A stretch of 64,000 nucleotides of DNA from Rhodothermales bacterium. GTDB taxonomy: Bacteria > Bacteroidota > Rhodothermia > Rhodothermales > JAHQVL01. The position numbers were made by a program, and so were the translations under genes. The DNA lies in the NCBI GenBank assembly GCA_041391505.1, contig JAWKNW010000010.1:144445-208444 (forward strand). Direction: 5' to 3'. Positions within the stretch are counted from its first letter, which is position 1. Every line of letters starts with the position of its first letter. Positions 43,218 through 51,194 of this stretch are shown here, one piece after another. The notes beneath the pieces are model-generated. The model did no database searches. It was not told where the DNA came from and saw only the letters and a program-made list of their open reading frames with translations.

Positions 43218-43562
43218 GATATTTTTTAGGGTATTGATGGGATCAGCATGAGGAAATATAAGGCAATCCCACGAATTCCGTAGGGCCACGATATATCGAG
43301 GCCGGGATTGCATGATGGCTGGCCGTGTATCGTGGACAGCATTGCATGATGGCAGGCCATGCATCGTCGGCAACGTTGCACCATATCCCACCCATGAGCT
43401 GCCACCGTATGTTGGCCATGGAACGGTGTCGTACATTGACGGGTCAGGATGATCCCATCCGACCCAGCGTAAATCGGCCACGACCTAACGATGCGCTCGC
43501 TATGAAACGCAGCGGGGCCACGGACTTTCTTGACCCCGCGTCCATTGCACCGAACACGGGAT
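43218..43562. other. Intergenic region with 34-bp tandem repeat
   Basis: These 345 bp hold the promoter of the choice-of-anchor B gene and the leader of the DinB-fold gene. A 34-bp unit beginning ATTGCATGATGGC is repeated head-to-tail at 43307-43340 and 43341-43374, with several mismatches. Around it are GGCC-bounded palindromic words (GGCCACGATATATCGAGGCC at about 43285-43304; TGGCCATGG near 43415). The role is unknown. Confidence 0.65.
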
Positions 43563-44018
43563 ATGCCTCACCGCCATACCGCGAACACCCTCGTCGCGAC
43601 GGTCGACACCGCCGCCGCACACCTCATCCAGCTCGACGACGCCACGGTTCGCATCCGGCCGGCGCCGGAGAAATGGTCCATCGCCGAGATTCTCGGGCAC
43701 CTGCTGGACTCCGCCGTCAACAACCACCACCGATTCATCCGGGCCCAGCAGGACGACCCGCTGGTTTTCCCGCGCTACGAGCAGGACTTCTGGGTCGAGG
43801 CCCAGGACTTCCCCGGACGCCCCTGGGGTGAACTCGTCGCGTTGTGGCGGCTCTACAACCACCACCTCGCCCACGTCATGCGCCGGGTGCCGGCGGACCG
43901 CCTGGGCGTGGAATGCCGTATCGGGCCGTACGAACCGGTCACCCTCGGCTATCTGATCGAGGACTACCTTACGCATCTGGAGCATCACCTGCGCCAGATC
44001 GAAGCGCTGGCGAGCTGA
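43563..44018 (+). CDS. DinB-fold protein
   Basis: Start MPHRHTANTL gives 151 residues. The four-helix DinB layout is visible: WSIAEILGHLLDSAVNNHHRFIRA in the first half and YLTHLEHHLRQIEAL at the end. His residues in GHLLDS and HLEHH are the expected metal ligands. DinB/YfiT-like proteins are metal-dependent, and some are thiol transferases (bacillithiol-type). No partner gene clarifies its job. It is cytoplasmic, with no signal peptide. Confidence 0.85.
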   Translation: MPHRHTANTLVATVDTAAAHLIQLDDATVRIRPAPEKWSIAEILGHLLDSAVNNHHRFIRAQQDDPLVFPRYEQDFWVEAQDFPGRPWGELVALWRLYNHHLAHVMRRVPADRLGVECRIGPYEPVTLGYLIEDYLTHLEHHLRQIEALAS

Positions 44019-44027
44019 GCCGCGGGG

Positions 44028-45398
44028 TCAGACCGTCGTCGGCTCGGGGTGCTCCCAGGGGCCGCGGTACGGCCGGCGCAGCTTGTGCGTCGCCTCCGGA
44101 TCTCCGACCACCGTCCGCGTCACCGGATCGTAGACGAGCGGGCGCCCGCCGAGGCCCATGGACACATTCGCCATGATGCAGCTGGCCGACGAAATGTGGC
44201 CCTGCTCGATGTCGGCCACGGGCCGGCCGCCGTCGTCGATGGCGGCGAGGAAATCGATCATGTGCCGGCGCATCGCCGGCGCGGCGAAAAGCTCGATGTC
44301 TTTTTCGGTGAGATCTTCCGGATACTGCTCGCGCTCGAAGAGGCATTCCTGATCGATGCGCTCGCCGCGTCCGTCCGGGATGAACGTGTATTTCTGCGGG
44401 CTGGCCGCCAGCGTCCCCTTGTCGCCGTAGATCTTGTACGACCAGGGGTATTCCGGATCGGCCGGCGTCCCCCAGCTGCGGTGTTGCCAGACGCAGTTCA
44501 ATTCGTTGTGCTCGAAGACGGCGTGCTGGGTATCCGACGTCGTCGCCTTGGACTCTTTCTGGACGTAGATCCCGCCCGTGGACGTGATGCGGTCCGGCCA
44601 GCCCAGGTTGAGGGTCCAGCGGACGGCATCGTACATGTGGACGCACATGTCGCCCATGATGCCGTTGCTGTACTCCATCATCGCGCGCCACCAGCCGCGG
44701 TGCGGGAGGCCGTCGTATGGACGCTTGGGCGCGGGGCCGGCCCACATCTCGTAGTCGAAGAAGTCGGGCACCGGCTCCAGCTCCGGCGCGCGGTTGGCGC
44801 GCATGTGGTAGTAGCAGCACATCTCGACGTGCGAGATCTCCCCGAGCATGCCGGACTCGACAAACCGCTCCTTCGCCTCGATCAGGTGGGGGGTGCTGCG
44901 GCGCTGGGTGCCTACCTGCACCACCTTGTTGTATTTGCGCGCCGCGGCCAGCATGGCCTCGCCTTCGATCACATCCACACTGACGGGTTTCTGGACGAAG
45001 ACGTGCGCGCCGGCGCGGATCGCATCGATCGTCGGCAGCGCGTGCCAGTGATCCGGCGTGCCGACGAGGACGATATCGAACTCGTGCTGGGCCAGCATCG
45101 TCCGGTAGTCGCCATAGGTCTGCGGCTTATTGCCCGATTTCTGGCGCGTCGCGATGAGATCGGCGGCGGCGGAAAGCTGGTTTTTATCCGGATCACAGAT
45201 GGACACCACGTCGATGTCGCTCACCTGCATCAACCGGAAGAGATCGCTCTTGCCGTACCAGCCGGTCCCGATCAAGCCCACCTTGCGCGGGGCGACCGGA
45301 TAGATGGCGTCGAGCCCTCGGGCGCCCAGCATGGAGTAGGCCAGCGAGGCGGAAGCGGACTGCAGAAATCGGCGTCGGTTGATGTGGAAGGTTTTCAT
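44028..45398 (-). CDS. Tat-exported Gfo/Idh/MocA-family oxidoreductase
   Basis: Start MKTFHINRRRFLQSASASLA gives 456 residues. The twin-arginine signal (NRRRFLQ) is followed by a hydrophobic stretch and then a Rossmann fold (KVGLIGTGWYGKSDLFRL, VVSICDPDKNQL). The GTPDHWHAL and EKPV-equivalent QKPVSVD segments are the cofactor and catalytic loop of this family. The C-terminal part (YYHMRANRAPELEPVP, MGDMCVHMYDAVRW) is typical of the Bacteroidota/Planctomycetes exported group. These enzymes carry tightly bound NAD(P) and act on sugars or sugar acids in the periplasm. Substrate not known. Confidence 0.92.
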   Translation of the reverse strand: MKTFHINRRRFLQSASASLAYSMLGARGLDAIYPVAPRKVGLIGTGWYGKSDLFRLMQVSDIDVVSICDPDKNQLSAAADLIATRQKSGNKPQTYGDYRTMLAQHEFDIVLVGTPDHWHALPTIDAIRAGAHVFVQKPVSVDVIEGEAMLAAARKYNKVVQVGTQRRSTPHLIEAKERFVESGMLGEISHVEMCCYYHMRANRAPELEPVPDFFDYEMWAGPAPKRPYDGLPHRGWWRAMMEYSNGIMGDMCVHMYDAVRWTLNLGWPDRITSTGGIYVQKESKATTSDTQHAVFEHNELNCVWQHRSWGTPADPEYPWSYKIYGDKGTLAASPQKYTFIPDGRGERIDQECLFEREQYPEDLTEKDIELFAAPAMRRHMIDFLAAIDDGGRPVADIEQGHISSASCIMANVSMGLGGRPLVYDPVTRTVVGDPEATHKLRRPYRGPWEHPEPTTV

Positions 45399-45530
45399 CG
45401 GTCTCCGGGATGGGGTTTGGCGTTCAGTGGAAAGTATGAAAGCGCCGATGAAAAAACAGCACATGCAGGTATGCCGGCGGGAAGCGAAACGTCTGGAAGA
45501 GAAAAGACGCGCACCCGCTCCTGCAACACG

Positions 45531-45815
45531 ATGCCGGGCTTCACCTATATCCTCGCCAGCAAACCCTACGGCACGTTATACATCGGAGTGACAAACAACC
45601 TGCGCCGCAGATTGTCCGAGCACCGATCGCCCCAAAACCGCGGTTTTTCCGGACGCTACGCGGTGCATCGCCTGGTCTGGTACGAGGCATTTGACGACAT
45701 CAGGGATGCGATCGACCGGGAGAAGCAATTGAAGAAATGGTACCGATCATGGAAAATCGCCCTGATCGAGGAGGTGAATCCAAAGTGGGAGGATCTCGCG
45801 GAGGACCTGTTATGA
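45531..45815 (+). CDS. GIY-YIG nuclease-family protein
   Basis: The 94-residue product starts MPGFTYILASKPYGTLYIGV. GIY-YIG signature residues are present: TYI and LYIGVTNNLRRRLSEH, with the catalytic Arg in RRRL. REKQLKKWYRSWKIALIEE is the conserved C-terminal part and holds the metal-binding Glu region. It is a stand-alone short member of the UPF0213-type group. It reads toward a repeat-rich intergenic stretch, and the neighbours give no functional hint. Confidence 0.9.
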   Translation: MPGFTYILASKPYGTLYIGVTNNLRRRLSEHRSPQNRGFSGRYAVHRLVWYEAFDDIRDAIDREKQLKKWYRSWKIALIEEVNPKWEDLAEDLL

Positions 45816-46142
45816 GTCCACCCGCACGCGTCATCCCCAGGGCACATCCTCGCGCATCGTCATCCTCGGGCACATCCTCGCGCATCGTCATCCCCAACTC
45901 GATTGGGGATCCATGCGACACGCCAAAATGGCAACACCTACGCCATGCGATCGGCACCTGCTTGGATCCCCACTTGCGTGGGGAGGACGAACCGGAAGCG
46001 GCACCTGCTTGGATCCCCACTTGCGTGGGGAGGACGAGCCGGACGCAGCACCTGCCTGGCCCCCACTTGCGTGGGGAGGACGAACCGGAAGAAGCACCTG
46101 CGGCCCCCCCGGTAGCGCGAGCCGTAGGCGACACCAGGACGC
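45816..46142. other. Repeat-rich intergenic region
   Basis: There is no gene in these 327 bp; open frames here are repetitive. The first part (45826-45910) has two near-identical CACATCCTCGCGCATCGTCA units and a hairpin word CCCCAACTCGATTGGGG. The second part (from 45954) is the 47-bp tandem repeat listed separately. It lies between the 3' ends of the GIY-YIG and NYN genes, where accumulation of repeats is tolerated. Confidence 0.7.
45954..46108. repeat. 47-bp tandem repeat with internal hairpin
   Basis: Units start at GCACCTG at 45954, 46001 and 46048, with a truncated fourth at 46094. Spacing is 47, 47 and 46 bp. Each of the three full copies contains CCCCACTTGCGTGGGG, a 6-bp stem with a 4-nt loop, followed by AGGACGA. 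There are no spacers between units, so it is not a CRISPR array. It looks like a REP-like dispersed hairpin amplified in tandem. Confidence 0.88.
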
Positions 46143-46967
46143 TCAGCTCACCAGCGAATCCACGATGATGTACCCGCCCGACTTCTGGTCGCGCTCGAGC
46201 TTGACGATCTTGTATTTTTCGGCGTCTTCCAGGAGTTCGCTGAACGAGCGGTAGCCGTAGTGGGATTCGGAGAAACCGGGCTTCCGGCGCTTCAGCGTCT
46301 GCTTGACCATCGATCCCCAGATCTTCTCCTGTTCGCCGCGCTCCTCGACCAGCGCTTCGTAGGTCTCTACCAGCAAGTCCATCGCCTCCTGCTTCGACTC
46401 ATCCAGCACCGGCTCGTTTTTGGTCTTCGTGCCCCGCGCGGCAGTCTTGCGCGCCCTGGTCTCGGCGCGCTTCTTGGTGCGCCGGCCGTCGCGTTGCACG
46501 AGGTCGTCGTAAAAGATGAACTCATCGCAGTTGGCGGTCAGCAGATCCGACGTCGAGTGCCGCACCCCCACCCCGATCACGGTTTTGTTATTCTCGCGCA
46601 GCTTGCTGACGAGCGGCGAAAAATCCGAATCGCCGCTGACGATGACGAAGGTATCGACGTGCTCCTTCGTGTAGCACAGGTCCAGCGCGTCGACCACCAT
46701 GCGGATATCCGCCGAGTTCTTGCCGGACTGCCGGACGTGCGGGATCTCGATCAGCTCAAACGAGGACTCGTGCATCGCCGCCTTGAAATCCTTGTAGCGC
46801 TGCCAGTCGCAATAGGCCTTTTTGACGACAATATTGCCCTTGAGCAGCAGGCGCTCCAGGACTTTCACGATGTCGAACTGCGCCTTGTCTGCCTCGCGAA
46901 CGCCGATCGCGACGTTTTCAAAGTCGCAGAAAACGGCCATGATCTTGGTTTCGTCGGAGACGGACAT
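46143..46967 (-). CDS. NYN-domain protein with C-terminal LOTUS/OST-HTH
   Basis: The 274-residue protein starts MSVSDETKIMAVFCDFENVA. Residues 8-150 are a NYN/PIN-like nuclease fold with the acidic residues in CDFEN, CDW, SADIRMVVDALD and VSGDSDFSPLV. A basic linker (RRTKKRAETRARKTAARGT) precedes a LOTUS/OST-HTH domain (WGSMVKQTLKRRKPGFSESHYGYRSFSELLEDAEKYKIVKL). LabA-like NYN proteins cleave or bind RNA. Likely cytoplasmic RNA turnover. Neighbours are uninformative. Confidence 0.9.
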   Translation of the reverse strand: MSVSDETKIMAVFCDFENVAIGVREADKAQFDIVKVLERLLLKGNIVVKKAYCDWQRYKDFKAAMHESSFELIEIPHVRQSGKNSADIRMVVDALDLCYTKEHVDTFVIVSGDSDFSPLVSKLRENNKTVIGVGVRHSTSDLLTANCDEFIFYDDLVQRDGRRTKKRAETRARKTAARGTKTKNEPVLDESKQEAMDLLVETYEALVEERGEQEKIWGSMVKQTLKRRKPGFSESHYGYRSFSELLEDAEKYKIVKLERDQKSGGYIIVDSLVS

Positions 46968-47085
46968 AACGGCGAGGGTGCTGTGTTGAAAAGGTTTTCG
47001 GTTCCATAGCGCCAGGTTGACGTCAGGAACGTAACGCTAACCCGACCTGCCCTTTTCTGATCCATCGACCCCGTTTTTATGCGAC

Positions 47086-47643
47086 TCAGGGCCAGAGCCA
47101 GCCGAAAACGCCGCCGGTGAGGAGCGCAAATACCAGCGCGTCGAATACCGACTTGAGCGTGGAGCTCCACTTCCGGCCATACCAGATCGAATTCTGGAGG
47201 AGAGCCAGTCCGTAGCCGGCGAAGGCTACCGTGCCGGTGATCCGAAACACCTCCATATAGTCCGCTCCAGGCCCAAAAAAGCGGCTGCCGAGATAGGCGG
47301 CGAAAAAACCGACCACGAGACAGTACCCAAACCACTGGCTGAGCATGGCCACCATCACGACCTGCCCCTTCGGACGAACATTGATGAAAGCCACGGGGCC
47401 TTCCTTCATTTTTTCGATATGCGCTGGGCTGTTGCGCTCCGCCGCGGTCGGCGCATAAGGAACGACGTAGTCGCCCGGCGGCACCTCCTCATTTCTGAAC
47501 GCGTCGCGAAATCTGGCCTCGTTGGGAAGCCCCACCCAGTCGCCGGCATGATAGCCCAGCGCCATGTGGATGATGGAGCTTACGACAAACACGATGAGGG
47601 CCGCCACAACGACGGGCAGCCAGAGGGATAACAGGGGTATCAT
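47086..47643 (-). CDS. Conserved membrane protein of unknown function
   Basis: Start MIPLLSLWLPVVVAALIVFV gives 185 residues. There is one N-terminal helix, then a soluble loop of about 75 residues rich in Pro/Gly (PPGDYVVPYAPTAAER, MKEGPVAFINVRPKG), then about four more membrane helices (VVMVAMLSQWFGYCLVVGFF, VFRITGTVAFAGYGLALLQ, VFDALVFALLTGGVFGWLW). No family name or catalytic motif was recognised. The gene stands alone between the NYN and T9SS genes. Confidence 0.75.
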   Translation of the reverse strand: MIPLLSLWLPVVVAALIVFVVSSIIHMALGYHAGDWVGLPNEARFRDAFRNEEVPPGDYVVPYAPTAAERNSPAHIEKMKEGPVAFINVRPKGQVVMVAMLSQWFGYCLVVGFFAAYLGSRFFGPGADYMEVFRITGTVAFAGYGLALLQNSIWYGRKWSSTLKSVFDALVFALLTGGVFGWLWP

Positions 47644-47742
47644 GGTTCCGCTCGGTTGGGGAGTGTGCACGCATCGAACCGGGGGCGGTCATCGCCCCAT
47701 CACAAAGGTACTATGCGGGATCAACTCGAACAACCCGTGGCG

Positions 47743-49017
47743 TCACCGGCCTACGATGATGGGCCGGCTCTCGACGCGTCCCCCGGCTTCGAGCCGGCAA
47801 AAATAGACCCCCGCCGGCAGCGCCGCGCCGTTGAAGTTCACCGCGTGCTCGCCCGCCGGCATCGTCCCGTCCGCCAGCACGGCGACCGGGCGACCCATCA
47901 GGTCGTACACCGCTAGACGGACTGGACCCGGTTCGGCCAGCGAGAACGCGAGTCGGGTATCCGATGCGAACGGGTTCGGATAATTGGGCGCCAGGCGCGG
48001 CGCGGCCGAGGCGCGCTCGGGCGTCTCGAGCGCCGTACCCATCGAAGCCTCGAAGCGATACGCATGGGTTTCGGTATTCACCTCGATCACGCCGGCATCC
48101 GTCTCGCGGCGCACGAGCGGCAGGGAGACGGTGGCGACGGACACGTACGCCGACCCCAAATCGACGGCGGGGCGGACTCGAAACGGCGCCTGGGCGTCGA
48201 CCGACGAGAAGGACGGCTCGCCCCAGCCGATGGCCGTGTGCCCGTCGATCGCGGCGGCGTGCCACGCGTAATGAAACTGCTGCTCGTCGTAGGTCCCGCC
48301 GGGTGTCGTCACCGACATCACTCCGACCCCGAACGTCTGGCGATACGCATCGAGCTTGTCCGCCTTCTCACGCCAGAACGCGGCGTCAACGTAGGCGCCT
48401 TCCTGAATCATGTAGCTCTCGGAGAAATAAAAATCGCCGGCCTGCAACGCGGCGCGCCGCTCGTTCGGGTTGTACGTCGGGTCCGCCGCGCGCGAAAAGG
48501 CATCGTCGGGATCCCAGGCGTTGACCATCACCGGCACCTCGAGCGCATGCGCAAAGTCGACCGCATCGTTCTGCCGCTCGCGCGTGACGCCGAAATCGTA
48601 GCCAAAATCGTCCAGAAAGATGCCGTCCGCCCCGATATCGGTCCACCACACCATCCGCAGCTTGTACTCCGACACCGGCAGGTTCTGCGTCGTCACGCCG
48701 AGGTCGATGTACCCGAACACCTTCGTATCCGCCATCGCGGGATGCGCGAGCAGCGCCACGGTGTTGGCATAATCGGGATGGGTGTCGATTTCGAGGCCGT
48801 CGCCGAGCACGACATAATCGTACTGCCCGAGCGCCTCCGCCGCCAAATCGACGCTGCCGGCGCCGTTGATGACCGACGGCCATCCATAATAAACGAGCAG
48901 GGTACCGGGGCTGACCGACGCCGGATCGGCATCCTGGGCGAACAGGCCGGTCGGCTGCAGGCCGGCCAGCGCGAGCGACAGCAGCGGCGCGATAGCGCGA
49001 AGAGAAAGACGACTCAT
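47743..49017 (-). CDS. TIM-barrel glycosidase-like T9SS protein
   Basis: Start MSRLSLRAIAPLL (49017) gives 424 residues and a signal peptide ending LFAQ; an in-frame Met at 49095 would place the signal too far inside. Residues 35-310 look like a GH114/polygalactosaminidase-type TIM barrel: LLVYYGWPSVIN, YDYVVLGDGLE, KVFGYIDLG, GADGIFLDDFGYDF with an Asp pair, VPVMVNAWDPDD. The T9SS domain is YPNPFASDTRLAF, VYDLMGRPVAVLADG, GVYFCRLEAGG. Likely a cell-surface glycan hydrolase, but catalytic activity is unproven. Confidence 0.85.
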   Translation of the reverse strand: MSRLSLRAIAPLLSLALAGLQPTGLFAQDADPASVSPGTLLVYYGWPSVINGAGSVDLAAEALGQYDYVVLGDGLEIDTHPDYANTVALLAHPAMADTKVFGYIDLGVTTQNLPVSEYKLRMVWWTDIGADGIFLDDFGYDFGVTRERQNDAVDFAHALEVPVMVNAWDPDDAFSRAADPTYNPNERRAALQAGDFYFSESYMIQEGAYVDAAFWREKADKLDAYRQTFGVGVMSVTTPGGTYDEQQFHYAWHAAAIDGHTAIGWGEPSFSSVDAQAPFRVRPAVDLGSAYVSVATVSLPLVRRETDAGVIEVNTETHAYRFEASMGTALETPERASAAPRLAPNYPNPFASDTRLAFSLAEPGPVRLAVYDLMGRPVAVLADGTMPAGEHAVNFNGAALPAGVYFCRLEAGGRVESRPIIVGR

Positions 49018-49154
49018 GGTTTTGGCGACGACTGGTGATCGGATCTCTTCGTTCGTCGCGAAGACCGGGCCAGACAGAGCCGGCGCTGCCTTCATGCTTC
49101 TTTCCGTCTCATCGACTACCTTCTTCTGCCCGATAACGCTTTCAAACTGAAAAG

Positions 49155-50603
49155 ATGTACAGGTTTATGGCACTGTTGTCCCGATCCGTCCTCGTGTCGA
49201 TCCTGCTCCTGGTGGGCCTGCGGACTGCGCTCGCCCAGCCGGCCTATCAGTCGGACTTCCCCGCCGACGAACTCGCGGCACGACGGCACGCCGTCATGGA
49301 CACGATCGGCGCCGGCGCGATCGCCCTGTTTCAGGGGCAGCAGGCGGTCGAAGGCTTTTATGTCTTCCGGCAGACGAACAACTTCTATTACCTCACCGGC
49401 CTGGAAGTAGCCCACGCCTACCTCCTGCTCGACGGCACCAGCCGGCAAAGCGTGCTCTACCTGCCCCACCGGAACGCCGCCCAGGAACGCAACCAGGGCA
49501 AGGTGCTCTCCGCCGAGGACGCCGAGGAGGTCCGGCGGCTGACGGGGGTGGATCGCGTGGAGCCGATCGAGGGCATGGCACGCGATTTCATCTGGTCGTA
49601 CCTCGTCCGCATGCCCAACCCGGTGCTGTACACCCCGTTCAGTCCGGCAGAAGGCCACTACCAGAGCCGCGACGAGATCCTCGGCGGCGTCGCCGCGCAC
49701 CTGGCCGACCCGTACGACGCGGCCCCGCACCGGACCACGCGGTTCGTCAACCTGCTCCGCGAGCGCTACCCGCAGCTCGCCCTCCGCGATCTCACGCCGG
49801 CGATGGACGCCATGCGCCTCATCAAGAGCCCGCGCGAGATCGACCTGATCCGCACCGCCAGCGAACTCGCCGGCCTCGGCATCATGGAGGCCATCCGATC
49901 CACCGAGCCCGGCGTGATGGAATACCAGCTCGACGCCGCCGCCAACTTCATCTTCTCGATGAACGGCGCCCGCAGCGAAGGCTACCGCTCCATCACCGGC
50001 GGCGGCACAAACGCCTGGATGGGGCACTACTTCCACAACAGCGACGCCCTGAAAGCCGGCGACCTCGTGCTGATGGACGTCGCGCCGGACTACCGCTACT
50101 ACACCTCCGACGTCGCCCGGATGTGGCCGGTCAACGGGACCTACTCGAAAGACCAGCGCGATCTGTACGGGTTTATCATCGCCTACCGCAACGCGCTCCT
50201 GAAACACATCCGCCCCGGCGTCACGCCGGCGCAGGTGATGGACGAGGCCGCCGCCGACATGAGGCCGGTGTTCGAACGCATCGCGTTCTCCAAACCGATC
50301 TACCGGGCCGCCTGCGAGGCCGCCTTCGCCTTCCGGGGCCACCTCTCCCACCCCGTCGGCATGACGGTGCACGACGTCGGCGTCTACCGGAACCAGACGC
50401 TCAAGCCCGGGATGGTCTTCTCCATCGACCCGATGATCTGGGTGAACGAGGAGACGCTGTATGTCCGGATGGAGGATGTGGTGGTCGTGACGGAGACGGG
50501 CGTCGAAAACCTGTCCGACAACATCCCGGCCGAGATGGACGCGCTCGAGGCGCTGATGCGTGAGGAAGGCGTCGTCCAGCTGCGGCCGGCGATGTTCCGG
50601 TGA
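49155..50603 (+). CDS. Xaa-Pro aminopeptidase (M24B), exported
   Basis: The 482-residue product has a signal peptide ending TALAQ. The N-terminal creatinase-like domain (FYVFRQTNNFYYLTGLE) precedes a pita-bread domain. Metal ligands seen: Asp in MDVAPDY, Asp in YYTSDVARMW, His in SHPVGMTVHD, Glu in FSIDPMIWVNEE and Glu in RMEDVVVVTETG. All five family ligands are therefore present. It releases N-terminal residues before proline in the periplasm. Divergent from the glycosidase-like gene. Confidence 0.92.
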   Translation: MYRFMALLSRSVLVSILLLVGLRTALAQPAYQSDFPADELAARRHAVMDTIGAGAIALFQGQQAVEGFYVFRQTNNFYYLTGLEVAHAYLLLDGTSRQSVLYLPHRNAAQERNQGKVLSAEDAEEVRRLTGVDRVEPIEGMARDFIWSYLVRMPNPVLYTPFSPAEGHYQSRDEILGGVAAHLADPYDAAPHRTTRFVNLLRERYPQLALRDLTPAMDAMRLIKSPREIDLIRTASELAGLGIMEAIRSTEPGVMEYQLDAAANFIFSMNGARSEGYRSITGGGTNAWMGHYFHNSDALKAGDLVLMDVAPDYRYYTSDVARMWPVNGTYSKDQRDLYGFIIAYRNALLKHIRPGVTPAQVMDEAAADMRPVFERIAFSKPIYRAACEAAFAFRGHLSHPVGMTVHDVGVYRNQTLKPGMVFSIDPMIWVNEETLYVRMEDVVVVTETGVENLSDNIPAEMDALEALMREEGVVQLRPAMFR

Positions 50604-50607
50604 CGCA

Positions 50608-51159
50608 TCAGTTCCGCGACGGGTAGATCCCTTCCAGCGCCACACAGTAGCGCATCACAAGGTAGGGCGGGCGGTTTTCGTGTCCCTGGGAGCCGCCCAC
50701 CGACGTGGTGGACGCCTGCTGGTCGCCGGCGCCGCTGCGGAGCACAATCCCCTCCTCCGTCCCGTTGGCGCTCGACAGCTCGGTGAAGGCGTGCGCGTGC
50801 GACGGTATCTCGTTCGGCGTCAGCGTGATGGACTCCGCCCCGCCCCGCTGCCCCATGGTGTACGTCTGCAGGCCGGCGCCCTGGCCTTCGTGGATCGGCG
50901 CCCGCCCGCGCAGATCGGGCAGCGCGAACGTGGTCTGGCCGTCGCCGCCGTAGATCGTCCCGTAGAGCGAAAAGAGCGCCTGGTACTGGGCGATCGGGAG
51001 CAGCTGGCCGCTGGCCTCGGTCCACCCGCGCGGGCAAAAGTTGAACCCGACGAGGCGGACTTCCCCGACAAACGGGTCCTGCGCCAGGGCCGGACGGGTG
51101 GATGCCGCGGATACGGCGAGCAGCAGGCAGATGAAGAGGGAAAGCGTGGAGCGTTTCAT
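50608..51159 (-). CDS. Phage tail-collar domain protein (MdpB-like), exported
   Basis: Start MKRSTLSLFICLLLAVSAAS gives 183 residues with a signal peptide ending PALAQ. The collar fold is clear: FVGEVRLVGFNFCPRGW, LLPIAQYQALFSLYGTIYGG, TTFALPDLRGRAPIHEGQG, SITLTPNEIPSHAH and the C-terminal RPPYLVMRYCVAL. Stand-alone exported members are widespread, often near carbohydrate-surface genes, and their role is unknown. No phage genes are nearby, so it is not part of a prophage. Confidence 0.88.
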   Translation of the reverse strand: MKRSTLSLFICLLLAVSAASTRPALAQDPFVGEVRLVGFNFCPRGWTEASGQLLPIAQYQALFSLYGTIYGGDGQTTFALPDLRGRAPIHEGQGAGLQTYTMGQRGGAESITLTPNEIPSHAHAFTELSSANGTEEGIVLRSGAGDQQASTTSVGGSQGHENRPPYLVMRYCVALEGIYPSRN

Positions 51160-51194
51160 GCGATGCGAAGGGTTGGGGTGGGATGCAGGACCGC

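Noticed and set aside
44049..45530. Plus-strand frame antisense to the Gfo/Idh/MocA gene running into the GIY-YIG gene
   Set aside because: Only the last 94 codons (from 45531) resemble a protein family; the earlier part mirrors the oxidoreductase gene.
45954..46108. CRISPR-like array
   Set aside because: Units are contiguous 47-bp tandem copies with no variable spacers, and no cas genes are nearby.
45826..46170. Short repetitive open frames between the GIY-YIG and NYN genes
   Set aside because: They are translations of the tandem repeat in several frames and on both strands with no family resemblance.
50608..51159. Prophage remnant suggested by the tail-collar domain
   Set aside because: The protein has a signal peptide and no phage genes flank it; stand-alone exported collar proteins are common.
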